A DNA stretch of 22,085 bases from the NCBI GenBank assembly GCA_050257395.1, contig JBLMWU010000291.1, positions 1-22,085 of the forward strand, read 5' to 3'. The translations under genes were made by a program, and so were the position numbers. The notes below the pieces were generated by a model. That model searched no databases and was not told the DNA's origin. It saw only the letters and a program-made list of their open reading frames with translations. Of this stretch, positions 1 to 6,417 are shown one piece after another. The stretch comes from JAIRTY01 sp050257395. GTDB lineage: Bacteria > Actinomycetota > Actinomycetes > Streptosporangiales > Streptosporangiaceae. Each line of letters opens with the position of its first letter. Positions within the stretch are counted from its first letter, which is position 1.

Positions 1-764
1 GTGCCCGCGTGCTCCCGGGCCACCACCCGGCGCCAGCGGCCGTAGTGGAAGTACTGGGTGGCCAGGCGGCCCAGGCTGGGCCGGGGCCGGTAGGTCACCC
101 GCAGCTTCGGCTGGAACCAGATGAGCCCGCCGCTGCGGCGGATCCGGTGGTTGAGCTCCCAGTCCTCGGCGATGAGGAAGCTCTCGTCGTACCCGCCCAC
201 CTGCTCCAGCGCGCTGCGCCGGTACACGCCCAGGTAGACGCTGTCAGCCGGGCCCGCCCGGCCGCCGGTGTGGAACCGGGCGCTGCCCACCCCGGCCGGG
301 GACGTCATGGCCCACGCCACCGCTTCCTCGAACGGGGTGACCCCCTCGGCGGCCATGATCCCGCCGACGTTGTCCGCGCCGGTCTCCTGCAGGGTGCGGA
401 CCGCCAGCTCCAGGTAGCCGGGCGGAAGCAGCGCGTGGCCATCCACCCGGGCGACGATCGGGTACCGGGACGCCTTGATCGCCAGGTTGCTGCCGGCCGG
501 GCGGTGGCCGGTGGGGTTGGGGACCACGGTGACCCGGGGATCGGCGGCTGCCAGCCGCTGCGCGATCCGGGCGGTCGCGTCCCGGGACGGGCCCACCGCG
601 AGCACGACCTCGAGCCCGCCCGGGTAGTCCTGGGCCAGCACGTGCCGGACAGCGTCCTCCAGGTGCCGTTCCTCGTTCCGGATCGGCATGATCACCGACA
701 CTGGCGTCCGGGTCGTGATGGCGGGCCGGGATGGCAGGCCGGGCGTCTCGGGCGTGACAGTCAT
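1..764 (-). CDS. Family 2 glycosyltransferase, ExoA-like (partial, runs off the left edge)
   Basis: The first 254 residues of a GT2-fold glycosyltransferase are visible; the C-terminus lies outside the window. It starts MTVTPETPGL and enters the nucleotide-binding fold with PVSVIMPIRNEE (residues 21-32). The metal-binding site reads ARVDGH (105-110), the variant seen in succinoglycan-type ExoA enzymes. The acceptor/catalytic region is AEDWELNHRIRRSGG (199-213). Family knowledge: such enzymes transfer a sugar from a nucleotide donor to a lipid or polysaccharide acceptor at the inner face of the membrane, and often have C-terminal membrane helices, which would be off the edge here. No convincing ribosome-binding site precedes the ATG at 764, so a leaderless or later start (Met26) is possible. 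It follows phoH2 on the same strand after a 93-base gap that holds a strong hairpin, so it is probably a separate transcript. The sugar and the product are unknown. Confidence 0.85.
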   Translation of the reverse strand, partial: MTVTPETPGLPSRPAITTRTPVSVIMPIRNEERHLEDAVRHVLAQDYPGGLEVVLAVGPSRDATARIAQRLAAADPRVTVVPNPTGHRPAGSNLAIKASRYPIVARVDGHALLPPGYLELAVRTLQETGADNVGGIMAAEGVTPFEEAVAWAMTSPAGVGSARFHTGGRAGPADSVYLGVYRRSALEQVGGYDESFLIAEDWELNHRIRRSGGLIWFQPKLRVTYRPRPSLGRLATQYFHYGRWRRVVAREHAG

Positions 765-819
765 GACGCGAGTACGGTACCGCGCCGGCGGCGCTGCCGT
801 GACCGCCGGCTGCGGCCGG

Positions 820-847
820 TGCGGGGCGGCCCGCGGGCCGCCCCGCA
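820..847 (-). terminator. 28-bp perfect palindrome after phoH2, likely terminator
   Basis: Positions 820-833 are the exact reverse complement of 834-847, giving a GC-only stem of about 12 bp with a CGCG-type loop. It lies 11 bases past the phoH2 stop and before the glycosyltransferase start at 764. There is no clear U-tract, which is common for actinobacterial terminators. It would separate the two minus-strand genes. Confidence 0.6.
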
Positions 848-857
848 GCCGCGGCCC

Positions 858-2234
858 CTACAGCGCCGGGTCTTCCAGCATCTCGGTGACCAGGGCGGCG
901 ATCGGCGAGCGTTCCGAGCGGGCCAGGGTCACGTGCGCGAACAGCGGGTGGCCCTTGAGCTTCTCGATCACGGCCACCACCCCGTCGTGCCGGCCGACCC
1001 GCAGGTTGTCGCGCTGGGCGATGTCGTGGGTGAGCACCACCCGCGAGCCCGTCCCGATCCGCGACAGCACGGTCAGCAGCACGCCCCGCTCCAGGGACTG
1101 CGCCTCGTCGACGATCACGAACGAGTCATGCAGCGACCGGCCGCGGATGTGGGTGAGCGGCAGCACCTCCAGCATGTCCCTGGCCAGCACCTCGTCGATC
1201 ACGTCCTGGGAGGTGACCGCCGACAGGGTGTCGTACACGGCCTGCGCCCACGGGTTCATCTTGTCGACCTCGGAGCCCGGCAGGTAGCCGAGTTCCTGGC
1301 CGCCGACCGCGTACAGCGGGCGGAACACCACCACCTTGCGGTGCTGGCGGCGGTCCATGACCGCTTCCAGGCCGGCGCACAGCGCCAGCGCGGACTTGCC
1401 GGTGCCCGCCCGCCCGCCGAGCGACACGATGCCGATGTCCGGGTCGAGCAGCAGGTCCAGCGCGATCCGCTGCTCGGCGCTGCGGCCGTGCAGGCCGAAC
1501 GCCTCCCGGTCGCCGCGGACCAGCCGCACCGACTTGTCGGGCATCACCCGGGCGAGGGCGCTGCAGCCGCCGATCGTCCCGGCGGCCACCACCAGGCCGG
1601 TGTGGCAGGGCAGGTCCCGGGCAGCCTCGCACTCCTCCAGCTTCCCCTTGTCGTACAGCTCCTCGATGTCCTGCGCGCCGACCTGGATCTCCCGCATGCC
1701 GGTCCAGCCGGAGTCCACGGGCAGCTCGGCCCGGTACTCCTGGGCGGTCAGGCCGATCGCAGCCGCCTTCACCCGCAGCGGGAGGTCCTTGCTGACCAGC
1801 ACCACGTCGTCGCCTTCGGCCGCCAGGCTGGCCGCCACCGACAGGATGCGGGTGTCGTTGTCGCCGAGCCGGAAGCCCGGCGGCAGCACCTGCGGGTCGG
1901 AGTGGTTCAGCTCAACCCGCACGCTCCCGCCCGCGTCGCCGGCCGGGAGGTCGGCGTCCAGCCGCCCGTGCTCGATCCGCAGGTCGTCCAGGAGCCGCAG
2001 GGCCTGTCGGGCGAAATAGCCCAGTTCGGGGTGATGGCGCTTGGCCTCCAGTTCGGTGACGACGACGATCGGCAGGACCACCCGGTGCTCGGCGAATCTG
2101 CCGATGGCGGCCGGGTCAGCGAGCAGCACGCTCGTGTCCAGGACGTAGGTGCGCCGTGAGCCGCTGCTCCCGGCGCTGGTTCCGGTACGGGTGCTGCTTT
2201 GCCGCGCGGAGCGGCGGACAGAGGAACTGGCCAC
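858..2234 (-). CDS. phoH2: PIN domain-PhoH ATPase fusion (PhoH2 family)
   Basis: This 458-residue protein joins an N-terminal PIN ribonuclease domain to a C-terminal PhoH P-loop ATPase. PIN acidic residues are D33 in VLDTSVLL, E61 in VVTELEA, D125/D127 in GDNDTRI and D150 in VSKD. The ATPase carries Walker A GRAGTGKS (274-281) and Walker B FVIVDEAQ (372-379). Family knowledge: PhoH2 proteins such as M. tuberculosis Rv1095 unwind and cleave RNA with ATP. The chosen start is GTG at 2234, with GGGGAG six bases upstream. The first 28 residues are rich in Ser and Arg and precede the PIN fold. Its 5' side faces a 439-base gap before uppS. Mycobacterial phoH2 is preceded by a small antitoxin gene (phoAT), and I see no convincing equivalent here. 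The assignment to the family is secure; the cellular RNA targets are unknown. Confidence 0.93.
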   Translation of the reverse strand: MASSSVRRSARQSSTRTGTSAGSSGSRRTYVLDTSVLLADPAAIGRFAEHRVVLPIVVVTELEAKRHHPELGYFARQALRLLDDLRIEHGRLDADLPAGDAGGSVRVELNHSDPQVLPPGFRLGDNDTRILSVAASLAAEGDDVVLVSKDLPLRVKAAAIGLTAQEYRAELPVDSGWTGMREIQVGAQDIEELYDKGKLEECEAARDLPCHTGLVVAAGTIGGCSALARVMPDKSVRLVRGDREAFGLHGRSAEQRIALDLLLDPDIGIVSLGGRAGTGKSALALCAGLEAVMDRRQHRKVVVFRPLYAVGGQELGYLPGSEVDKMNPWAQAVYDTLSAVTSQDVIDEVLARDMLEVLPLTHIRGRSLHDSFVIVDEAQSLERGVLLTVLSRIGTGSRVVLTHDIAQRDNLRVGRHDGVVAVIEKLKGHPLFAHVTLARSERSPIAALVTEMLEDPAL

Positions 2235-2503
2235 TCGATCTCCCCTGGGCGCCCTGGGGGTGGCGCCATGGTCGGTACAGACGTGATGACAAGACCGGGA
2301 CCGGCCGCGGAGGGCCAGGTACCGGCCCTTCGCCTGTCCTGCCCACGTGCCAGGGCACGAAGCTCGAGGATCTCGAGGGCCTTCCCGGCGGGCGGCACCG
2401 AACCGCCCGTCCTGCTCAAGACGGTACCTGGCAACTCCAGCCGCCGGAAGTACCTGTGCGGTGCGTCACATTTGGGCGGCTTGCACCGCGCCCACCAGGG
2501 CGT
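2235..2503. other. Non-coding gap upstream of phoH2 with clustered inverted repeats
   Basis: No gene is supported here. The stretch is dense in short inverted repeats. AGGGCC (2311-2316) and GGCCCT (2324-2329) flank a GGTACC core. CGTGCC-AG-GGCACG spans 2346-2359. CTCGAG occurs twice around GAT at 2363-2377. CCAGGTACCG (2315-2324) recurs in inverted form as CGGTACCTGG (2422-2431), about 100 bases away. These could be operators or leader-RNA hairpins for phoH2, whose promoter must lie in or beyond this stretch. I could not fix a convincing minus-strand -10/-35 pair. Confidence 0.4.
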
Positions 2504-2509
2504 TTAGAG
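2481..2509 (+). promoter_or_regulatory. Possible sigma70-type promoter for the RNA at 2504-2667
   Basis: TTGCAC (2481-2486) is followed 17 bases later by TTAGAG (2504-2509), or at 18 bases by TAGAGT. Both are acceptable matches to -35 and -10 boxes on the plus strand. A start near 2515-2517 would keep the inner 10 bp of the RNA's closing stem but lose the outer part. The promoter and the full 22-bp stem are therefore partly competing interpretations. Confidence 0.3.
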
Positions 2510-2667
2510 TGCCCGGCGCTAGGGCGCCGAGGTAGGGAGCGGGTTCCCGCGCCCGGATGGCAAGGCGGAGGAGGAGCCGATAGCGGGCTATCGGCGACGA
2601 CGACAACGCCGCCAGCCGGGATGCGGGGACACGCGAGCCCCGGCAGCCCTAGTGCCGGGTGCTCTGA
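2504..2667 (+). ncRNA. Candidate structured RNA, multi-helix, class not recognised
   Basis: Bases 2504-2525 pair with 2646-2667 to close the element: 22 consecutive pairs, 18 Watson-Crick and four G.U (2505/2666, 2510/2661, 2511/2660, 2518/2653). All four would be A.C mismatches in a minus-strand transcript, so the plus strand is favoured. Inside are three further helices. GCGGG-TT-CCCGC spans 2539-2550. A branched arm runs from GGC/GGCGG (2559-2568) to CCGCC/GCC (2609-2617) and is capped by a perfect 9-bp hairpin at 2576-2595. CGGGG/CCCCG spans 2624-2642. No reading frame fits, and no downstream plus-strand gene exists; the 3' end points antisense into the end of uppS. It matches no RNA class I can recall (not 6C, tmRNA, RNase P, SRP, TPP, cobalamin or ydaO). 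A degenerate miniature inverted-repeat element is the main alternative. Confidence 0.45.
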
Positions 2668-2673
2668 GCAGGG

Positions 2674-3435
2674 TCAGGAACCGAAACGGCGGTGGCGGGC
2701 GGCGTACGAGCGCAGCGCCCGCAGGAAGTCCACCCGGCGGAACGCGGGCCAGTAGGCATCGCAGAAGTAGTACTCCGAGTGGGCGCTCTGCCAGAGCAGG
2801 AAACCGGACAGCCGCTGCTCCCCCGAGGTCCGGATGACCAGGTCGGGGTCGGGCTGGCCGGCCGTGTAGAGGTGCTCGGCGATGTGCTCCACGTCGAGGA
2901 TCTCCGCGAGCTCCTCGATGCTGGTGCCCCTGGTGGCGTGGTCGAGCAGCAGCGAGCGGACCGCGTCCGCGATCTCCCGCCGCCCCCCGTAGCCGACCGC
3001 CACGTTGACCAGCAGGCCCGGGTTCCCGGCCGCGGCCTCGGCGGCGTCCTTGAGCACCTGCGCGGTCTCGGCGGGCAGCAGGTCGAGCGCCCCCACCGGC
3101 TTGATCCGCCAGTCCTGCTCCGCGAGCCGCCGGACGGTCTGCTCGATGATCCGCAGCAGCGGGTCGAGCTCACTGGCGGGCCGGGCCAGGTTGTCCGTGG
3201 ACAGCAGCCAGAGGGTGACCACCTCCACACGAGCCTGGCGGCACCACTGCAGCAGCTCGAAGATCTTGTCGGCGCCCTTCTGGTAGCCGCCGGCCACGTC
3301 GGTCAGCCCGGCCCAGGTGGCCCAGCGCCGGTTGCCGTCGCACATGACGCCGACGTGCCTGGGGATCGCCTGCGGGGACAGCGACGCCTCCAGCCTGCGC
3401 TCATACAGCCGGTAGACGAGATCGCGAAGCCCCAT
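2674..3435 (-). CDS. uppS: Isoprenyl transferase (cis-prenyltransferase), Rv1086-like
   Basis: This 253-residue cis-prenyltransferase condenses isopentenyl diphosphate onto an allylic diphosphate in Z configuration. The catalytic region HVGVMCDGNRRWA (27-39) has the key Asp33, and the conserved C-terminal RTSGEQRLSGFLLWQSA (202-218) is followed by SE (220-221). The N-terminus RDLVYRLYERRLEASL and the DGNRRWA form resemble M. tuberculosis Rv1086 (short-chain Z,E-farnesyl diphosphate synthase) more than classical undecaprenyl synthases, which read DGNGRWA. A short- or medium-chain product that feeds polyprenyl phosphate synthesis is therefore likely. Chain length cannot be read from sequence here with certainty. 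The start is the ATG at 3435. It is followed by the phoH2 gene on the same strand and preceded by the pckA terminator. Confidence 0.92.
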   Translation of the reverse strand: MGLRDLVYRLYERRLEASLSPQAIPRHVGVMCDGNRRWATWAGLTDVAGGYQKGADKIFELLQWCRQARVEVVTLWLLSTDNLARPASELDPLLRIIEQTVRRLAEQDWRIKPVGALDLLPAETAQVLKDAAEAAAGNPGLLVNVAVGYGGRREIADAVRSLLLDHATRGTSIEELAEILDVEHIAEHLYTAGQPDPDLVIRTSGEQRLSGFLLWQSAHSEYYFCDAYWPAFRRVDFLRALRSYAARHRRFGS

Positions 3436-3560
3436 CCCGCACCTTCCTCAGCCGCGCCTGCCGTAACGCCCCCGGACCGCCTCCACCCCGGAACGCTATC
3501 CGAGGATTACCCCTCGTCCGGCAGCAATCGCACGACCGCCCGCCCCCCCCGGGCCGCCGG

Positions 3561-3601
3561 GCGCCCCCCGCTCCCCCGCGGGGGGGGGGGGCGGGGGGCG
3601 C
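3561..3601 (-). terminator. Strong GC hairpin with a 12-G run after pckA
   Basis: GCGCCCCCCGC (3561-3571) pairs exactly with GCGGGGGGCGC (3591-3601), and inner C5 (3573-3577) can pair with part of a run of about 12 G (3580-3591). It sits 22 bases beyond the pckA stop and upstream of uppS, which fits transcription termination. The homopolymer is also a likely place for sequencing or replication slippage. Confidence 0.6.
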
Positions 3602-3622
3602 GCGGCGCGGCCGGTCAGGCGG

Positions 3623-5158
3623 TCAGGCGATGGAGTCCACGATGCTGGGGTCGAGCCCGGCGAAGGAGGTCAGGTACTCCTTCCGCTCGCGGGCGAGCCG
3701 GTCCACCATCGCCCCGTACTCGTCCATCCGGCCGAGCCGCTGGTACAGGCGGCGCGGCTGCAGGATCGCGGGATCGTCGACCCCGGGCACGGCCCGGGCG
3801 ACCTGGTAGCCGAAGTCCGGGTCCTCGTCCCAGTCGATGGTGCCTTCCGCGATCGCCTGGACGATCGCCGAGGAGCACGGGATGGTGACCTTCCGGGAGT
3901 CCTCGCTGTCCTCGCCCCCGCCGACCCGGCCGGTGTTCAGGACGTAGACCTCGAGCGGGTGGCTGTCCAGCAGCTCGAGCATCCGGTTGCCCATGTCGGC
4001 CATGTCGCGGGGGAAGAACGGGTTGGTCCCCGGGACCCGCAGGAACTTGCCTTCCTCGTCCCGGCCGCCCGCCGAGGTGCCGGTGGTCTCGCCGAGCATG
4101 AAGTAGGCGGCCGCCTGCGCCCGGTCCAGCCGGGCGACGCCGGGGACGATGTTCTCGTTCCGGTTCAGGATCAGCAGGATCTCCGCCTTGGGGATCTCCT
4201 GGGCCGGCCAGGGGTCCACGTAGGCGAACGGCCAGGTGGTGCGCCCGTTCCTGGTGTAGGAGGTGTCGAAGAAGTCGACCTTCCCCCCGCCGTCCACGGA
4301 CACGTTCTCCAGGTAGGCCCCGGGCTTGGTGGTCGCGTGGTAGATGGCGGGCTCGTACCGGGGGTCCAGCCCGAACGTCTTGGCGAAGCAGCCGTTCTCG
4401 GTGGGATGGACCGTGCCGTCCGGCATCAGCGCGATGAAGTCGTCCTGGGCGGGCTTGCTGCCGAGCTGGCTGGTGAAGGTGGTGGTGGTCTTGCCGGTGC
4501 CGGACAGGCCCACGATCAGCACGCCCCGCGGCCTGCCGTCCACCGGGATGACCTTGCACCCGGCGTGCATGGCGAGGCCGCCGCGGTGGTAGACGATGTC
4601 GTTCCACATCCGCAGCCCGCCCTTCTTCGACTCCCCGAAGTAGTCGGAGTTGAAGACGCGGGTCACGTTGCCGGCCAGATCCACGGCGATGAGCCGGTCG
4701 TCCGGGTAACCGGGGGCGGGCAGGTTGGGGGTGTAGATGACGGTCGTGTCCGGGTCCCAGGCCGCCGGGTCGTAGCCCTCTTCCGGCGGGTAGTACAGCT
4801 GCTGCTGCATCCCGGCCACGTTGGCGTTGGCGGCCTCGATCACCAGCCGGGCGCGGGTGCGGAATGCTGGGTCCGCCCCTATGTAGCCGTCCACCACGAC
4901 CATATGGGTCCTGGCGATGTACTCATCCTGCGCCACGGCGACCCGGCGGAATTCCTCGCGGGTGATGGTCTGCCCGGTGGCATTCGTGGCGTCATCCACC
5001 AGAAACGTGGAGCGCGTGCTGCGCGAATCCACACGCGCCTTCACCGCGACATTGCCGAACTCCGTGATCTGGCTGCCGGGCATTTTCTCCGCCAGTTCAC
5101 GCAGGTGCTGCGCCGTCGGATTCCAGGCCACCGCCGCCGCTTTCACGTCATATCCCAC
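3623..5158 (-). CDS. pckA: Phosphoenolpyruvate carboxykinase, ATP type
   Basis: This 511-residue enzyme converts oxaloacetate and ATP to phosphoenolpyruvate, CO2 and ADP, the first committed step of gluconeogenesis. The P-loop GLSGTGKT (217-224) is the ATP-class motif; the GTP class has an ACGKT-type loop. Also visible are DD at 239-240 for metal binding, ENGCFAKTFGLD, LENVSVD and NGRTTWP in the adenine/oxaloacetate region. I chose GTG at 5158 because AGGAGGAG lies nine bases upstream. The open frame extends 36 codons further (to 5266), but that stretch reads like untranslated leader. The sequence is divergent from the E. coli enzyme in its N-terminal half. Many actinobacteria use the unrelated GTP enzyme, so this type is notable. 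A strong hairpin follows the gene. Confidence 0.92.
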   Translation of the reverse strand: MGYDVKAAAVAWNPTAQHLRELAEKMPGSQITEFGNVAVKARVDSRSTRSTFLVDDATNATGQTITREEFRRVAVAQDEYIARTHMVVVDGYIGADPAFRTRARLVIEAANANVAGMQQQLYYPPEEGYDPAAWDPDTTVIYTPNLPAPGYPDDRLIAVDLAGNVTRVFNSDYFGESKKGGLRMWNDIVYHRGGLAMHAGCKVIPVDGRPRGVLIVGLSGTGKTTTTFTSQLGSKPAQDDFIALMPDGTVHPTENGCFAKTFGLDPRYEPAIYHATTKPGAYLENVSVDGGGKVDFFDTSYTRNGRTTWPFAYVDPWPAQEIPKAEILLILNRNENIVPGVARLDRAQAAAYFMLGETTGTSAGGRDEEGKFLRVPGTNPFFPRDMADMGNRMLELLDSHPLEVYVLNTGRVGGGEDSEDSRKVTIPCSSAIVQAIAEGTIDWDEDPDFGYQVARAVPGVDDPAILQPRRLYQRLGRMDEYGAMVDRLARERKEYLTSFAGLDPSIVDSIA

Positions 5159-5512
5159 CGTGGCTCCTCCTCCCTGGGCGCCTGCCGCACGCCCGGCCCC
5201 CGGCCTGCCCGCCAGGACGCCGGGCAGGGCGGCGCCCTGCTCACGGGATTCGGGGAGTCTACCCACGCATGACGGAATTAAAGGCGCATCTTCCCCACGG
5301 GAGGTGTTAATACATCCGGGCGGTCAGGGACAGCGGCCGCTGCTGGCACGGGCGGCCCGCAGGGGATGGCGGCGGGGATTTCCGGCCCTCTGCACTTATC
5401 TGCACCGCTGGCCGGTGCCGGAAACACGGCGGTGACAGCCCGGCGGTTACCGGCGGGATATTCATCCGCCTTTGGTTTAGACCTTTGGTATATACCCAGC
5501 GGAAATTCCTGG
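5159..5512. other. Gap upstream of pckA; AT-rich patches, presumed pckA promoter region
   Basis: No gene is supported in these 354 bases. They are clearly less GC-rich than the surroundings at 5270-5315 and 5450-5515. On the minus strand a weak -10-like TAGACT lies at 5261-5256, about 100 bases before the pckA start, with an AT-rich TTTAAT 15 bases upstream of it. Small palindromes include GGTATATACC (5487-5496) and GGAAATTCC (5501-5509), directly after the stop of the next upstream gene. They may form part of its 3' end or an operator. Confidence 0.35.
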
Positions 5513-6160
5513 TTATGCTTGCGGGCCCGCCGCCCGCACCTGCTCGACCCGGCGCAGCGCGTCCCGCAGCTCGCCCAGCCAGGCGTCCTCGTGCTCGCCG
5601 ACCAGGCGCACGCACCAGGCCAGCGCGTCACTGCGGCTGCGGGCCACCCCGGCGTCCACGAGGGTGTCGAGTACCCGCCGCTCCGACTGGCGCAGCCGGG
5701 TCATGACCGGGACCGACAGTGTGGTGAACATCACCTTCCGGCCTTCGCAGACAACGCCCCAGGAGACCTTCCGGCCGAACGTGTGCTCGACCTCGCGGGC
5801 CATCTCGATCCGGGCGTCCCTGGTTTCCTCGCGGAACCGGCGGGCCCGGCCCAGCGCGGCCGCCGCGGCCGCGGTGTCCGCCTCGGCCGCCGTGCCAGCC
5901 GCAGGGGCGGATTCGGCGTCCTGATCGCCCGGCTCGGCCTGCTCAGCCTGCTGCCCGGCCTGCTCAGCCTGCTGCCCGGCCTGCTCAGCCTGCCCGGCCG
6001 GCCGGGCAGGCCCGGCCAGGTGGCCGATGATGGTGATCTCCTCGCGGTCGACCACGATCTCCGGTGCGCCCTCGAACCAGTCGTCCGGCAGCCGCCCGGT
6101 GAACCATCCACGCAGTTGCTCGGCTGCGCCTGGCGCCGCCGATTCTTTCGAAGTACTCAT
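5513..6160 (-). CDS. Conserved actinobacterial protein of unknown function
   Basis: A 215-residue soluble protein in three parts. Residues 1-55 contain the motif GRLPDDWFEGAPEIVVDREE. Residues 56-100 are a low-complexity Gln/Ala/Glu linker written by 21-base tandem repeats. The C-terminal 110 residues hold ARRFREETRDARIEMAREVE, then FGRKVSWGVVCEG, then the segment MTRLRQSERRVLDTLVDAG and a predicted helical end (SDALAWCVRLVGEHE). I recall near-identical unnamed proteins in other actinomycetes but no proven role. The C-terminal part resembles a small helical regulator, though no named domain can be assigned. ATG at 6160 is chosen over an upstream frame start at 6196: TTGCCA-N17-TAATCA puts transcription start at or beside this ATG, so the message is probably leaderless. 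A perfect 16-bp palindrome covers the -10 box and touches the ATG, which suggests tight repression, perhaps self-regulation. Confidence 0.75.
   Translation of the reverse strand: MSTSKESAAPGAAEQLRGWFTGRLPDDWFEGAPEIVVDREEITIIGHLAGPARPAGQAEQAGQQAEQAGQQAEQAEPGDQDAESAPAAGTAAEADTAAAAAALGRARRFREETRDARIEMAREVEHTFGRKVSWGVVCEGRKVMFTTLSVPVMTRLRQSERRVLDTLVDAGVARSRSDALAWCVRLVGEHEDAWLGELRDALRRVEQVRAAGPQA
5936..5995 (-). repeat. 21-base tandem repeat inside the unknown gene
   Basis: A 21-base unit (GGCCTGCTCAGCCTGCTGCC plus C, plus-strand reading) occurs at 5936-5956 and 5957-5977, with a shortened third copy at 5978-5995. It is in frame and encodes the Gln/Ala/Glu linker, so copy-number change would alter linker length without breaking the protein. 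Confidence 0.85.
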
Positions 6161-6196
6161 GTAATCATGATTACAAGCCAGGTCAGCGGCTGGCAA
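6160..6196 (-). promoter_or_regulatory. Leaderless promoter overlapped by a 16-bp palindrome
   Basis: On the minus strand TTGCCA (6196-6191) and TAATCA (6173-6168) are 17 bases apart. The expected start falls at 6160-6161, at the ATG itself. TGTAATCATGATTACA (6160-6175) is a perfect palindrome that includes the whole -10 box. A dimeric repressor bound here would block RNA polymerase. The same arms recur at 17210-17223. Confidence 0.6.
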
Positions 6197-6307
6197 GTGC
6201 TGCCCGTATGCCCACCGCGAACGCTCCCGGGCCAGGCCCGCCGTTGCGGCAGGCTCGGGACCGCGTCAGGAACGGCTGTCCAGTGCGGGCGGGCAGCCCG
6301 GGCGGGC

Positions 6308-6349
6308 GGCCGGGGCGGACAGGCCGGGGCGGACAGGCCGGGGCGGACA
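6308..6349. repeat. Three tandem copies of a 14-base unit, non-coding
   Basis: GGCCGGGGCGGACA is repeated exactly at 6308-6321, 6322-6335 and 6336-6349, followed by degenerate related sequence. It lies between the NlpC/P60 stop and the promoter of the unknown gene. It may be replication slippage with no function, or part of a termination region. Confidence 0.8.
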
Positions 6350-6417
6350 GGGCGGAGCGGCAGCGGCAGGGCGCGGTCCGCCGGAATGTCCCGCGCCGCC
6401 CGGGGCCGCCCGCGCCC

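Noticed and set aside
9..2159. Long plus-strand open frame opposite the glycosyltransferase and phoH2 genes
   Set aside because: It is antisense to two genes with intact catalytic motifs. Its Arg/His/Gly-rich composition has no recognisable domain; such shadows are usual at this GC content.
1907..2434. Minus-strand frame beginning upstream of phoH2, a possible PhoAT-like antitoxin
   Set aside because: It starts with TTG without a ribosome-binding site and runs about 330 bases into phoH2 in another frame. Its sequence shows no antitoxin features. Only comparative data could revive it.
2504..2667. Known riboswitch or RNA class (ydaO, cobalamin, TPP, 6C, SRP, RNase P, tmRNA)
   Set aside because: The conserved core motifs of these classes, as I remember them, are missing. 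Only GGTAGGG recalls ydaO and its partner motifs are absent.
3541..3601. 6C RNA motif suggested by C-runs
   Set aside because: The C-runs are in stems of a single GC hairpin rather than in two hairpin loops, so a terminator is simpler.
5159..5266. 36-residue N-terminal extension of pckA
   Set aside because: Gly/Ala/Arg-rich residues unlike the family, and the strong AGGAGGAG lies downstream of it, just before GTG 5158.
6308..6349. CRISPR-like repeat
   Set aside because: The 14-base units are contiguous with no spacers, and no cas gene is nearby.
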